From: JBGRQA01 sp041725895 | GTDB taxonomy: Bacteria; Bacteroidota; Bacteroidia; Bacteroidales; Marinifilaceae | Direction of reading: 5' to 3' | Length of the DNA: 64,000 nt | NCBI GenBank assembly: GCA_041725895.1 | Contig: JBGRQA010000009.1 | Coordinates: forward strand, 62,001 to 126,000 | Part shown: positions 1 to 8,646 of the stretch, in pieces | Numbering within the stretch: position 1 is the stretch's first letter | Layout of the letters: the number at the start of each line of letters is the position of its first letter | Program-made: the position numbers and the translations under genes | The notes under the pieces: generated by a model | The model's database searches: none | Seen by the model: the letters and a program-made list of their open reading frames with translations, nothing else | What the model was told of the DNA's origin: nothing

Positions 1-1349
1 TCACTCACAAACTTTTTGGCTTTCCAATCTTCCTTTTCTTCATGTTCATGACTTTTTATGCCACCTTCAACCTGGGGCAATACCCAATGGACTGGATTGA
101 TCAGGGAGTAGCGTTTATTGGTAACACCATGCAGCAACTAATGCCTGACGGCCCCCTTAAAGATTTGATTGTAGATGGGATCATCGGAGGTGTTGGTGGC
201 GTTATTGTATTCCTGCCCAACATACTGATCCTTTTCTTCTTTATTTCTTTCATGGAGGATACGGGATACATGGCGCGAGCAGCATTCATCATGGACAAAC
301 TGATGCACAAAATAGGTTTACATGGTAAATCGTTTATACCACTCGTAATGGGGTTCGGATGCAATGTTCCTGCACTCATGGCCACTCGTACTCTCGAGAA
401 CCGGAACGATCGCATTCTAACCATGCTAATTACACCTTTTATGTCGTGTAGTGCACGTTTACCGGTATACATTCTTATTATCGGGACATTTTTCCCGGAC
501 CATGCAAGCACCGTCCTCTTTGGAATCTACATGCTGGGCATACTGCTTGCCATTATCTTTGCAAAAGTATTCAAAGCCGCTTTCTTCAAGGCTAAGGAAG
601 CTCCATTTGTAATGGAACTCCCCCCTTACCGTATCCCAACCTTGAAAACCACCATTCGTCACATGTGGAGTAAAGGTGTTCAATATCTGAAAAAAATGGG
701 TGGAGTAATCATGGTGGCTTCCATTATCATTTGGGCTCTTGGATACTTTCCAAGAGATATTGAATACTCAAAAAACTACGACGAGCTTTACACTCAAACA
801 GAACAGCAATACAACACTCAACTATCCTCTCTCTCAAAAGACCAGGGAAAACAAATAGAAACACTGGAAACTGAGAAAGCGGAACAATTGGATGATATCC
901 TAAACAAAAAACTGGAAGAACAACAAGAAAAATCCTACATAGGTCAACTAGGACATTATTTCGCCCCGGTACTTCAACCATTGGGATTCGACTGGAAAAT
1001 GAGTGTAAGTATCATCACAGGAATTGCCGCTAAAGAGGTTGTTGTAAGCACCATGGGAGTACTATACCAGGAGGGAGCAAATACCGACGAAAGCAATGAA
1101 GGCTTGCGAAACAAACTAAAAAACCAAACCTTCTCCGGAGAATATCGAACCGGGGAAAAGGTATTTACGACTATCTCAGCCTTATCCTTTCTGATTTTTA
1201 TCCTCATCTATTTCCCGTGCGTTGCAGTAATTGCTGCAGTTATAAGAGAAGCAAACTGGAAATGGGCGGTCTTTGTAATGTTCTACACAACAGCATTGGC
1301 TTGGCTATTATCCTTTATTGTATACCAAACAGGCAATATGCTATTCTAA
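1..1349 (+). CDS. feoB: Ferrous iron transporter FeoB, C-terminal part (5' truncated by window edge)
   Basis: FeoB is the inner-membrane GTP-dependent Fe(II) uptake protein. Only the membrane portion is present: the frame is open to the window edge (from base 3, THKLFGFPIF...), so the N-terminal G domain lies upstream. Diagnostic FeoB core motifs are visible: FLPNILILFFF, EDTGYMARAAFIMD, GFGCNVPALMATRT with its conserved Cys, and FMSCSARLPVY. Then come a charged coiled-coil-like insertion (bases about 760-940), the GIAAKEVVVSTMGVLY segment and a final pair of membrane helices. The gene ends 10 nt before a small Cys-rich partner gene. The family call is certain; the N-terminus cannot be judged. 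Confidence 0.97.
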   Translation, partial: THKLFGFPIFLFFMFMTFYATFNLGQYPMDWIDQGVAFIGNTMQQLMPDGPLKDLIVDGIIGGVGGVIVFLPNILILFFFISFMEDTGYMARAAFIMDKLMHKIGLHGKSFIPLVMGFGCNVPALMATRTLENRNDRILTMLITPFMSCSARLPVYILIIGTFFPDHASTVLFGIYMLGILLAIIFAKVFKAAFFKAKEAPFVMELPPYRIPTLKTTIRHMWSKGVQYLKKMGGVIMVASIIIWALGYFPRDIEYSKNYDELYTQTEQQYNTQLSSLSKDQGKQIETLETEKAEQLDDILNKKLEEQQEKSYIGQLGHYFAPVLQPLGFDWKMSVSIITGIAAKEVVVSTMGVLYQEGANTDESNEGLRNKLKNQTFSGEYRTGEKVFTTISALSFLIFILIYFPCVAVIAAVIREANWKWAVFVMFYTTALAWLLSFIVYQTGNMLF

Positions 1350-1359
1350 CAGCCAGAAT

Positions 1360-1539
1360 ATGGAAGTACAACTAATAATAACATTCACAACCATTCTAGG
1401 AGCGGTAGCCTATACCCTCTATCAATTGGTTAAACTCTGCCTTCCACAGAAAACGGCTTGCGGAAGTGGTACTTGTAGTGGATGTGACTTCAAACAGGAG
1501 TTGAGAAAAAGAAAACTCTCCCCTACTCATCAGAAATAA
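1360..1539 (+). CDS. FeoB-associated Cys-rich membrane protein
   Basis: This 59-residue protein has one N-terminal membrane helix followed by a cysteine cluster CGSGTCSGCDFK and a basic tail. That is the pattern of the small FeoB-associated Cys-rich proteins found directly after feoB in Bacteroidota and Firmicutes, thought to assist Fe(II) transport. I chose the ATG at 1360 (MEVQLIITF) because the longer in-frame start at 1318 lies inside feoB. The gap to feoB is 10 nt, so the two are probably cotranscribed, and a terminator follows. The exact role of the family is not established. Confidence 0.85.
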   Translation: MEVQLIITFTTILGAVAYTLYQLVKLCLPQKTACGSGTCSGCDFKQELRKRKLSPTHQK

Positions 1540-1571
1540 TAGAAGAAGATTACCCCTGAAAATATTCACAC

Positions 1572-1612
1572 AAAAGAGGCTGATTCACGCATTGAACAGC
1601 CTCTTTTCTTTT
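1572..1612 (+). terminator. Intrinsic terminator after the feo genes
   Basis: Inverted repeat AAAAGAGGCTG (1572-1582) / CAGCCTCTTTT (1597-1607) is followed by a T-rich tract. It closes the feo transcript 33 nt after the Cys-rich gene. Confidence 0.8.
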
Positions 1613-2060
1613 CAAAAAGTTAGCAGTTCTAACCTGGAACAACAATTCTAAACACCTTATCTCCACCTCCACACTTTCTTTGCATCAGGTCCGTATCAAC
1701 TCCGTATTTAAACGGACTTAATACAGAGTTGATACAGATTCATTAAGAAGCAAGTTCAAACAAAACTTCAAAGAGAAAATCAAAGGAGCATGAATTGCCT
1801 AACCATATAAAAACAATGATCAACTTCAAAGGAATTACAATTATAACACCAAATGAAAACACATATTTGAAAACCAGAACACAATCCCAAAGAACTTTTC
1901 CTAAAAACGGAACAGATTAGAATCTCCCCGAAGAATTGGAACAATCTCCAAAAGAACTCATTTTATTAACATATTCTTTCTTTTACAAAAAACACGCATC
2001 TTAGCTATAGCAACAACAAAGCAGTTGCTTTATTAACATATTTCACAAAACATCACAACA
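1613..2060. other. Intergenic region without a convincing gene
   Basis: About 450 bases lie between the feo terminator and the arcB terminator. It holds a strong inverted repeat (1693-1735) and a 14-bp direct repeat TTTATTAACATATT at 1962 and 2029. An unremarkable 34-codon frame at 1816-1920 (+) resembles nothing known and has no visible support. Confidence 0.5.
1693..1735. repeat. 16-bp inverted repeat with one mismatch
   Basis: The left arm GTATCAACTCcGTATT (1693-1708) pairs with AATACaGAGTTGATAC (1720-1735) across an 11-nt loop. No T-run follows, so it is not an ordinary terminator. It could be a protein-binding site or the relic of a small mobile repeat; no flanking gene start explains it. 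Confidence 0.6.
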
Positions 2061-2092
2061 AAAAAAGAGGCGATTCAAAAGAATCGCCTCTT
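2061..2092 (-). terminator. Intrinsic terminator after arcB
   Basis: On the minus strand the perfect stem AAGAGGCGATTC / GAATCGCCTCTT (2065-2076 and 2081-2092) with a 4-nt loop is followed by a run of T. It lies 22 nt beyond the ornithine carbamoyltransferase stop codon. Confidence 0.9.
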
Positions 2093-2114
2093 CGCAATAT
2101 TATATATCAGGGAA

Positions 2115-3116
2115 TTATTTTCCCAAAGTAGCCACCATTACAGCTTTAATAGTGTGCAGACGGTTTTCAGCTTCGTCAAAAACGATAGATGCTGGAGATT
2201 CAAATACATCTTCAGTTACTTCAACACCATCAAGACCGAATTTCTGGAAAACTTGTTCTCCTACTTTAGTCTCTCTGTTGTGATAAGCTGGAAGACAGTG
2301 CATAAATTTACACTCAGCATTTTCAGTTGCAGCCATCAATTCTGCATTAACCTGGAAAGGCTTAAGAATACCAATTCTCTGCTCCCAAACTTCGTCTGGC
2401 TCTCCCATAGACACCCATACGTCAGTATAAAGGAAATCACAACCCTTAACACCTGCTTTGGCATCATCAGTAATAGTAATTGTAGCACCTGTTTCTTTAG
2501 CAATCTCCATACATTGAGCTACTAATTCTTCCTCTGGCTGAAGTCCCTTAGGACCTACAATTCTTACATCCATACCCATTTTAGCAGCACCTACCATCAA
2601 TGAGTTGGCCATGTTGTTACGAGCATCTCCCAAATAAGCAAAAGAAACCTGGTTCAATGGCTTGTCGGTATGCTCCATCATGGTCAAGAAGTCAGCCAAA
2701 ATTTGAGTTGGGTGGAACTCATCAGTCAAACCATTCCATACTGGAACACCAGCATGCTTAGCCAACTCCTCAACTACAGCCTGTCCAAAACCACGGTACT
2801 CAATACCATCATACATACGACCCAAAACACGAGCAGTATCAGCCATAGATTCTTTTACACCAATCTGAGAACCTGAAGGGCCCAAATAAGTTACATGTGC
2901 TCCCTGATCGTAAGCTGCAGTTTCGAAAGCACAACGAGTACGAGTAGATGATTTCTCGAAAATCAATGCAATATTCTTTCCCTTCATGGTTTGCACCTCA
3001 GTTCCAGCATATTTAGCTCTCTTAAGATCTCTTGCAAGATCTAACATATATTGCATCTCTTTTGGAGTAAAATCCAATAATTTCAGAAAATTTCTATTTC
3101 TAAGATTAAAAGCCAT
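2115..3116 (-). CDS. arcB: Ornithine carbamoyltransferase
   Basis: This cytosolic enzyme interconverts ornithine plus carbamoyl phosphate with citrulline plus phosphate. Its 333 residues match the usual length. The carbamoyl-phosphate loop SSTRT is at residues 56-60 and the ornithine-site motif HCLP at 273-276, within FMHCLPAYHN as in E. coli-type enzymes. It therefore looks like a true ornithine enzyme rather than the acetyl- or succinylornithine variants known in some Bacteroidota. The neighbouring carbamate kinase suggests the catabolic arginine deiminase pathway, hence the symbol arcB, but argF/argI cannot be excluded. No arginine deiminase gene is in the window. The gene has its own promoter and terminator. 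Confidence 0.93.
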   Translation of the reverse strand: MAFNLRNRNFLKLLDFTPKEMQYMLDLARDLKRAKYAGTEVQTMKGKNIALIFEKSSTRTRCAFETAAYDQGAHVTYLGPSGSQIGVKESMADTARVLGRMYDGIEYRGFGQAVVEELAKHAGVPVWNGLTDEFHPTQILADFLTMMEHTDKPLNQVSFAYLGDARNNMANSLMVGAAKMGMDVRIVGPKGLQPEEELVAQCMEIAKETGATITITDDAKAGVKGCDFLYTDVWVSMGEPDEVWEQRIGILKPFQVNAELMAATENAECKFMHCLPAYHNRETKVGEQVFQKFGLDGVEVTEDVFESPASIVFDEAENRLHTIKAVMVATLGK

Positions 3117-3157
3117 CGTAATTTATATTTTAAAGGATGAACATTAATAAAATTTAT

Positions 3158-3189
3158 CAAAAATAGAATCTTGCAACGGCATTACAAAA
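3158..3189 (-). promoter_or_regulatory. Bacteroidota-type promoter of arcB
   Basis: On the minus strand a TTTTG -33 element (3185-3189) and a TATTTTTG -7 box (3158-3165; consensus TAnnTTTG) are separated by 19 nt. They sit in the gap between arcC and arcB, so arcB can be transcribed independently. Confidence 0.7.
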
Positions 3190-3217
3190 TTCCACAACAA
3201 GATTCTTATTAAAGAAA

Positions 3218-4177
3218 CTAGTCTTCGTATTCCATGGTAATTTTACTACCATACTTTTTATCCTCAAGCTTAGTGGCTTCGGTAATTACCGACTTGTGAC
3301 CACCCTTCTCGATAAAATTCAAACAGGCACGAATTTTAGGAGCCATACTACCTTCGGCGAATTGTCCATCTTTCAACAATTCCACAGTATCTTCATGGTT
3401 CAAAAACTCAAGAACCTCTTCATTGGGTTGTTTAAAGTTCTTATAAATATAAGGAACATCAGTCAACACATAGAACTCATCAGCTTTAATGCTTGCAGCA
3501 AGCAAAGAGTTTGCAAGATCCTTATCAATTACCGCTTCAGCTGGTTCAAGAACTCCTCCTTCACCGATAGTAACAGGAATACCACCCCCACCAGTAGCAA
3601 TAACGACATTCCCCTGACGAGCCAAGGTCTCAACAATCTCCTGATTCATTACCCTTTCAGGCACTGGAGACGGTACAACACGACGCCATCCGGTTACTTC
3701 TTTTTTGGCTTCCTCTTTGAACACCCAACCTTTGGCCTCTGCCAATGCTTCCGCTTCCTCTATTGAATAGAATTTTCCTACTTTTTTAATAGGATTTTGG
3801 AAAGCCGGGTCATTCTTATCTACAACCACCTGAGTAACCAGAGTAACAACATTCTTCTCGATACCATGTTTGTTCAAAACATTTCGCAGAGATTTTTCAA
3901 GCATATAGCCAATTCCTCCCTGAGATTCAGCCACACAATAATCCAATGGCATTTGAGGAATACCATACTGACTATCACCACCATCATGTTGCAACAAAAT
4001 ATTTCCAACTTGAGGGCCATTTCCATGACTAATCACAACATCATACCCTTCTTTAATCAAGAATACCAAGTTCTCAAGTGTATCCAGAGTATTTTGCTCC
4101 TGCTCTTGGTAGGTACCTTTTTGGTTTCCTCTCAGCAATGCATTACCACCTAATGCAACAACAGCTAATTTGTTCAT
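3218..4177 (-). CDS. arcC: Carbamate kinase
   Basis: Carbamate kinase transfers phosphate between carbamoyl phosphate and ADP, giving ATP, CO2 and ammonia; it is the last step of arginine deiminase fermentation. The 319-residue protein has the amino acid kinase-fold start VVALGGNALL, the ISHGNGPQVGN loop, the central ATGGGGIPV motif and the C-terminal GSMAPKIRACLNFIE segment typical of ArcC. It lies 101 nt upstream of the carbamoyltransferase gene on the same strand, which makes a citrulline/carbamoyl-phosphate catabolic unit likely. Alternative family members such as glutamate 5-kinase lack this motif set. Confidence 0.95.
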   Translation of the reverse strand: MNKLAVVALGGNALLRGNQKGTYQEQEQNTLDTLENLVFLIKEGYDVVISHGNGPQVGNILLQHDGGDSQYGIPQMPLDYCVAESQGGIGYMLEKSLRNVLNKHGIEKNVVTLVTQVVVDKNDPAFQNPIKKVGKFYSIEEAEALAEAKGWVFKEEAKKEVTGWRRVVPSPVPERVMNQEIVETLARQGNVVIATGGGGIPVTIGEGGVLEPAEAVIDKDLANSLLAASIKADEFYVLTDVPYIYKNFKQPNEEVLEFLNHEDTVELLKDGQFAEGSMAPKIRACLNFIEKGGHKSVITEATKLEDKKYGSKITMEYED

Positions 4178-4596
4178 AGTTTTCCTATTTATGTTTTTCT
4201 ACTTAGAGCTTACAAAGCTAAAACTTTTTCATTCAATTGGTAATAAAAAAATATTTTTTTCCAAAACATCAAATCACTGTATTGGTGTCTCTTACGAATA
4301 TTATTATTATTTTTTTTTTTTGAACAACACCAAATTCGCCCTCAAAAACATCAATTTCACCCCCTCCCTGCAAGCGATTGCGATGACAAGATTAACAAAC
4401 GCGCTTATGTTAACAGTACTCCTATTTGACAATATATTCAACAAGCCACTTGGAGATATATTTTTGTGTAATCTAAATTTTACACTTTCAATTTCAAGTT
4501 TCGTAAAAACATATAGTCCGTTCATGTAAGAAAACAAATAATTCACAATGAACTTAAGTATTTTTCCTACATTTAGAATTTCATACAGATTATATA
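4178..4596. other. AT-rich divergent intergenic region
   Basis: This gap separates arcC (minus) from a lipoprotein gene (plus). It contains homopolymer A/T runs and short low-complexity open frames on both strands that I consider spurious. A TATTTTTG box at 4459-4466 (+) and a TACATTTA sequence just before the lipoprotein gene are possible -7 elements. Confidence 0.4.
4213..4220 (-). promoter_or_regulatory. -7 box of the arcC promoter
   Basis: TAGCTTTG on the minus strand matches TAnnTTTG and lies 36 nt upstream of the arcC start. No good -33 element at standard spacing was found. Confidence 0.45.
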
Positions 4597-5286
4597 ATGG
4601 CCCGATATAGATTTCTATTACTCATTATTGTTACTTGTGGAGGACTCTGGAGTTGTAAAAACCACAATCCATCTACCCCGAAAATTAAAGAAGGAACAAT
4701 TACTTATGAAGTAAAATACCTCTCAGATGAAAAGGAAAACCCAATGGTCACCCTTTTGCCTGCCACGGTAGATTTAAAATTTAAATCCAACAATATCTCC
4801 CTCTTCTCGGAAGGCTATCTTGGATTTTTTAGCACGCACTTTATATCTTCCTATAAAGGGAACGCCAGTCACCTACTACTAAAGGTTCTGAACAATCGTT
4901 TTGATTATGCATTTCCACAGGACGAAATCGCGTTTATCTACCAAAACCAACCTGAAATTCGGATTGAATACTGTGATTCTACTAAAAACATTGCAGGTTA
5001 CAATTGCAAAATGGCTGTAATCCATTGCCCTGGAGCAAAAACGGAGAAAATAACTGCATTTTACACCCATGAAATAAGCATAAAAGACCCCAACCGCAAC
5101 ACACCTTTCAAAGACTTAAAAGGTGTTCTCATGGAATTTAAAACCTCCATTCACAATATTGAGACCCATTTTGTCGCCGTAAAAGTTTCGGATGAAAAGA
5201 TAGCTGATGCGGAATTTACAGTTCCGGAAGAATACAAAAAAATATCAGAAGAAGAAATTAAAAAATTCTTACTTGATTTCAATTAA
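4597..5286 (+). CDS. Putative outer-envelope lipoprotein (GLPGLI/DUF4412-like)
   Basis: This is a 229-residue predicted lipoprotein. It has a basic start, a hydrophobic segment and a lipobox GLWSC at about residues 16-20, followed by KNHN. The mature part begins with an EGTITYEVKY strand, and the layout (paired strands, an IAGYNCKMAVI segment, late TVPEEYKKIS) resembles the GLPGLI or DUF4412 families of Bacteroidota envelope proteins. It stands alone between arcC and ftsK. No enzymatic motif is visible and its function is unknown. Confidence 0.7.
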   Translation: MARYRFLLLIIVTCGGLWSCKNHNPSTPKIKEGTITYEVKYLSDEKENPMVTLLPATVDLKFKSNNISLFSEGYLGFFSTHFISSYKGNASHLLLKVLNNRFDYAFPQDEIAFIYQNQPEIRIEYCDSTKNIAGYNCKMAVIHCPGAKTEKITAFYTHEISIKDPNRNTPFKDLKGVLMEFKTSIHNIETHFVAVKVSDEKIADAEFTVPEEYKKISEEEIKKFLLDFN

Positions 5287-5336
5287 TACTCAGCCCGAAG
5301 CTTCCACATTGTCCGCTTTTCCCATTTTTCCTCAGG

Positions 5337-5349
5337 AGGTTCCGAACCT
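5337..5349. promoter_or_regulatory. Short palindrome upstream of ftsK
   Basis: AGGTTCCGAACCT is a 13-base palindrome around a central C, 66 nt before the ftsK start and just upstream of a TACTTTTA sequence resembling a -7 box. It could be an operator; the site is short and unproven. Confidence 0.3.
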
Positions 5350-5414
5350 TTTTATTACTTTTACATAACGAATCGCCTGGCGAACACAAAACTAAAACAC
5401 AGGAAATCAATTAA

Positions 5415-7868
5415 ATGGGAAGAAAAAAACAAACCAAACGAAAACCAGCATCAAAACGCAAACAAATACCGGAATTTTCCAAATTTCTTAAGGACGAAAG
5501 AGTACGATTTCTTCTAGGGATAACCTTCTCCTTACTCACTATATATTTAGGAATCGCATTCATTTCTTTCTTTTTTACAGGCGGAGCCGACCAAAGCAAG
5601 CTGGATATCCGATGGTTGGATCTTATTTTAGACTCCAATAACAGAGTAGAGAACTGGACTGGAAAAACCGGAGCCTACTTCTCCAATCTCTTTATAAACA
5701 AATGGTTTGGAATAGCATCCATTTCCTTTCTTTATGTATTGGTTGTTGTGGCTTTACGGTTCTTTTCCGTAAAAATTCATTCAATCAAAAAAACCATCAC
5801 CCTGGTACTTGTATTCTGCATTTGGCTATCGGTTTGTTTGGCTTTTTTCTTTGTAAGTTCCTACAAGGACTCCTTCCTGTTTATGGGTGGAGCACATGGT
5901 TTTTTTATTAGCGAATGGCTAAACTCCCTAGTTGGAAAGGCGGGAACCCTACTCCTTTTAATTCTAAGTTTCTTTGCCATCACTGTTTTAAGCTTCAACA
6001 ATGCCGTTCAGGTGTTCAAAAAGCCCTTTCAAAAAAGAAAATCTACTGAAACAAAAGAAGCACAAGTAAAAGACAACGAATCCGCCGACAAAGAGGAAGA
6101 AACGATCCTTTCAAAAAGCAATGGGCTTGATTCAATCATCAAGGCAGAACCCGATACAGAAGAAACACCTGAAGAAATTTTAACAGAAGAAGAACTACTT
6201 CTGGAGGAACCCACTCCCCAACCTGAACCTCAATTGAATCCTCAAAAAACTGACTCTTCCCAAAAAGTGAAGAAAAATGAGGAAGACGATTCACTGGAGC
6301 TTACCATTGAAAGTGAAAAAATACAGGAAGAAACTGTTGCTGTAAACCAGCTGGATCTTGAAGATTACGATCCTACACTGGATCTGTCCAACTATAAGTT
6401 TCCCTCTCTTGATTTGTTGGAGAATCACCAGTCAGAAAACTCCATCGTAAGCAAGGAAGAGTTGGAGACTAACAAGAATCGAATTGTAGAAACTCTTCGC
6501 AACTATAAAATTGAGATTGTTCAGATAAAAGCAACCATTGGGCCTACTGTAACCCTTTACGAAATTGTTCCTGCACCGGGGATCAGAATTTCCAAAATCA
6601 AAAACCTGGAAGATGACATCGCTCTAAGTCTTTCGGCCCTGGGTATTCGTATTATTGCCCCCATTCCGGGAAAAGGAACAATCGGTATTGAAGTCCCCAA
6701 CCGAACTCCTGAAATAGTATCCATGCGAAGCATTATTTCTTCCAAGAAATTTCAGGAATCAAAACATGCATTGCCGGTGGCTTTGGGGAAAACCATTTCG
6801 AACGAAACCTTCACCCTGGATTTGGCTAAAATGCCTCACCTTCTGGTTGCGGGTGCTACCGGACAAGGAAAATCGGTTGGTTTGAATGCAATTATCACTT
6901 CTTTGCTGTACAAAAAACATCCATCTCAACTCAAATTTGTTTTGGTTGATCCCAAAAAAGTGGAGCTAAGTATATATTCCACCATAGAAAAACACTTCTT
7001 GGCCAAACTACCAGACGAGGAGGAACCCATCATCACAGATATTCACAAGGTAATTACTACCTTAAATTCGCTTTGTGTGGAAATGGATTCTCGCTACGAC
7101 CTACTCAAGAAGGCTCATGCCCGCAATATCAAGGAGTACAATGCCAAATTCATCAAAAGAAAACTAAATCCGGAAAATGGCCATCGCTATCTGCCCTACA
7201 TCGTAGTAATTATAGATGAGTTTGCTGATTTGATTATGACAGCCGGGAAAGAAGTGGAAACCCCAATTGCCCGAATTGCACAATTGGCACGTGCAATTGG
7301 TATTCACATGATTATTGCTACCCAAAGACCTTCTACCAATATCATTACGGGGGTAATTAAAGCCAACTTCCCTGCGCGAATCGCCTTCAAAGTTGCCTCA
7401 ATGATTGATTCCAGAACAATTCTTGACAGTCCTGGTGCTAATCAATTGATCGGACGTGGGGATATGCTGGTATCGCTTGGCAGTGATTTAACACGTGTTC
7501 AGTGTGCTTTCGTAGACACCCCTGAGGTTGAGAATATTACGGAATCCATCTCACATCAACAAGCTTATCCTTCTGCCCTCCTTCTCCCCGAATTTATTGG
7601 AGAATCGTCCGAGGCATCCAATGATGTGGATCTTCAAAAAAGAGATCCGCTTTTCGAGGAAGCTGCCCGATTGGTCGTTGGATCACAGCAAGGTTCCACT
7701 TCGGCCATCCAGCGTCGATTCTCTATTGGTTACAATCGTGCCGGCAGAATCGTCGATCAGCTAGAAGCAGCTGGAGTGGTTGGTCCTTTCGAGGGAAGCA
7801 AGGCCCGCCAAGTACTTCTACAGGATGAGTATTCTCTGGAAAAACTATTGAACGAAATCGTAAGCTAA
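5415..7868 (+). CDS. ftsK: DNA translocase FtsK/SpoIIIE
   Basis: FtsK is the septal DNA pump that clears chromosome termini at division and activates XerCD dimer resolution. The 817-residue protein has four N-terminal membrane helices (about residues 35-200) and an acidic linker (about 210-330). Next comes the RecA-like motor, with Walker A GATGQGKS near residue 480 and Walker B VVIIDEFADL near 598. A C-terminal winged-helix gamma domain follows (about 745-817, FEEAARLVV...RRFSIGYNRAGRIVDQL) that reads the orienting DNA sequences. Length and order match full-length Bacteroidota FtsK. An XerD-type recombinase, a likely partner, is encoded 9 kb downstream. Confidence 0.97.
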   Translation: MGRKKQTKRKPASKRKQIPEFSKFLKDERVRFLLGITFSLLTIYLGIAFISFFFTGGADQSKLDIRWLDLILDSNNRVENWTGKTGAYFSNLFINKWFGIASISFLYVLVVVALRFFSVKIHSIKKTITLVLVFCIWLSVCLAFFFVSSYKDSFLFMGGAHGFFISEWLNSLVGKAGTLLLLILSFFAITVLSFNNAVQVFKKPFQKRKSTETKEAQVKDNESADKEEETILSKSNGLDSIIKAEPDTEETPEEILTEEELLLEEPTPQPEPQLNPQKTDSSQKVKKNEEDDSLELTIESEKIQEETVAVNQLDLEDYDPTLDLSNYKFPSLDLLENHQSENSIVSKEELETNKNRIVETLRNYKIEIVQIKATIGPTVTLYEIVPAPGIRISKIKNLEDDIALSLSALGIRIIAPIPGKGTIGIEVPNRTPEIVSMRSIISSKKFQESKHALPVALGKTISNETFTLDLAKMPHLLVAGATGQGKSVGLNAIITSLLYKKHPSQLKFVLVDPKKVELSIYSTIEKHFLAKLPDEEEPIITDIHKVITTLNSLCVEMDSRYDLLKKAHARNIKEYNAKFIKRKLNPENGHRYLPYIVVIIDEFADLIMTAGKEVETPIARIAQLARAIGIHMIIATQRPSTNIITGVIKANFPARIAFKVASMIDSRTILDSPGANQLIGRGDMLVSLGSDLTRVQCAFVDTPEVENITESISHQQAYPSALLLPEFIGESSEASNDVDLQKRDPLFEEAARLVVGSQQGSTSAIQRRFSIGYNRAGRIVDQLEAAGVVGPFEGSKARQVLLQDEYSLEKLLNEIVS

Positions 7869-7871
7869 AAG

Positions 7872-7888
7872 TGGCACAATTGTTGCTT
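7872..7888 (+). promoter_or_regulatory. Sigma-54 type -24/-12 promoter upstream of lolA
   Basis: TGGCAC-N5-TTGCTT matches the sigma-54 consensus with correct GG-to-GC spacing. It begins 4 nt after the ftsK stop and 126 nt before the lolA start. The match is seen directly; use by RpoN is inferred. A sigma-54 activator gene lies in this window at 21796. Confidence 0.55.
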
Positions 7889-7997
7889 TTCTTGTAACAC
7901 TGTATTTTAAAATGATAATAATGGAATACTCCCCAAGTTTAAAAATCTAAAATTGAATTTGGGAACCATTGAAATAACGAAATATAAAATTAGAACT

Positions 7998-8642
7998 ATG
8001 AAGAGATTTTTTTGCATACTGATTCTTGCCGTTTCCTTTTTGCCACTTTCCGCACAGGAGGACACACAAGCCAAATCCATACTTGACCAGGTTTCAGAAA
8101 AAAACCGGAGCTACAAGAGCTTAATTGCTGAATTTTCCTTTTCCCTGGATAACAAAGAAGAAGATATCCACGAATTTTCCGAGGGAGTAATTATCCTGAA
8201 AGGGAACAAATACAGATTGGATCTCATGGAAACAGAAACCTATTTTGATGGAACCACCATATACACTTATCTCAAAGATGCCGAAGAGGTAAACATCAAA
8301 GAACCGGACGAAGAAGAGGAAGAAGTTCTTAACCCAGCCAAAATATTTTCGATCTACGAAAATGGATTCAAATACAAATACCTAAAGGATGAACAAGTCA
8401 ATGGAAAAGATCTGCACGTTATCGATCTATTCCCTGTTGATCTCGATAAATCCTTCTCCCGGGTTCGCCTTAAGATAGATAAAAAAGAAATGCAAATCAG
8501 CAGCATGATCACTTTCGGAAAAGACGGCAACAACATTACAATCAAGGTTAATAAAATGACCCCAAACATTGAACTAAAAGACAACGATTTCATTTTTGAC
8601 ACCCAAGCTCACCCTAATGTTGAAGTAGTTGATATGCGCTAA
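7998..8642 (+). CDS. lolA: LolA-like outer-membrane lipoprotein carrier protein
   Basis: LolA is the periplasmic chaperone that carries lipoproteins from the inner to the outer membrane. This 214-residue protein has a clear signal peptide (MKRFFCILILAVSFLPLSAQ). Its LolA-like half-barrel sequence starts with a helix and SYKSLIAEFSFS, passes through GNKYRLDLMETETYFDGTTIYTY and ends with the strand pattern common in Bacteroidota LolA homologues. I chose the ATG at 7998, since the in-frame start at 7953 would put 15 residues before the signal peptide. A sigma-54-like promoter precedes it and a terminator follows closely. Confidence 0.85.
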   Translation: MKRFFCILILAVSFLPLSAQEDTQAKSILDQVSEKNRSYKSLIAEFSFSLDNKEEDIHEFSEGVIILKGNKYRLDLMETETYFDGTTIYTYLKDAEEVNIKEPDEEEEEVLNPAKIFSIYENGFKYKYLKDEQVNGKDLHVIDLFPVDLDKSFSRVRLKIDKKEMQISSMITFGKDGNNITIKVNKMTPNIELKDNDFIFDTQAHPNVEVVDMR

Positions 8643-8646
8643 ATAA

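Noticed and set aside
1816..1920. 34-codon frame in the feo-arcB gap
   Set aside because: No promoter, no recognisable features and polar low-information sequence.
4170..4546. Overlapping open frames on both strands (119 and 79 codons) upstream of arcC
   Set aside because: They lie in A/T homopolymer-rich DNA, show low-complexity composition (runs of Y, F, K), have no family resemblance and overlap the arcC promoter.
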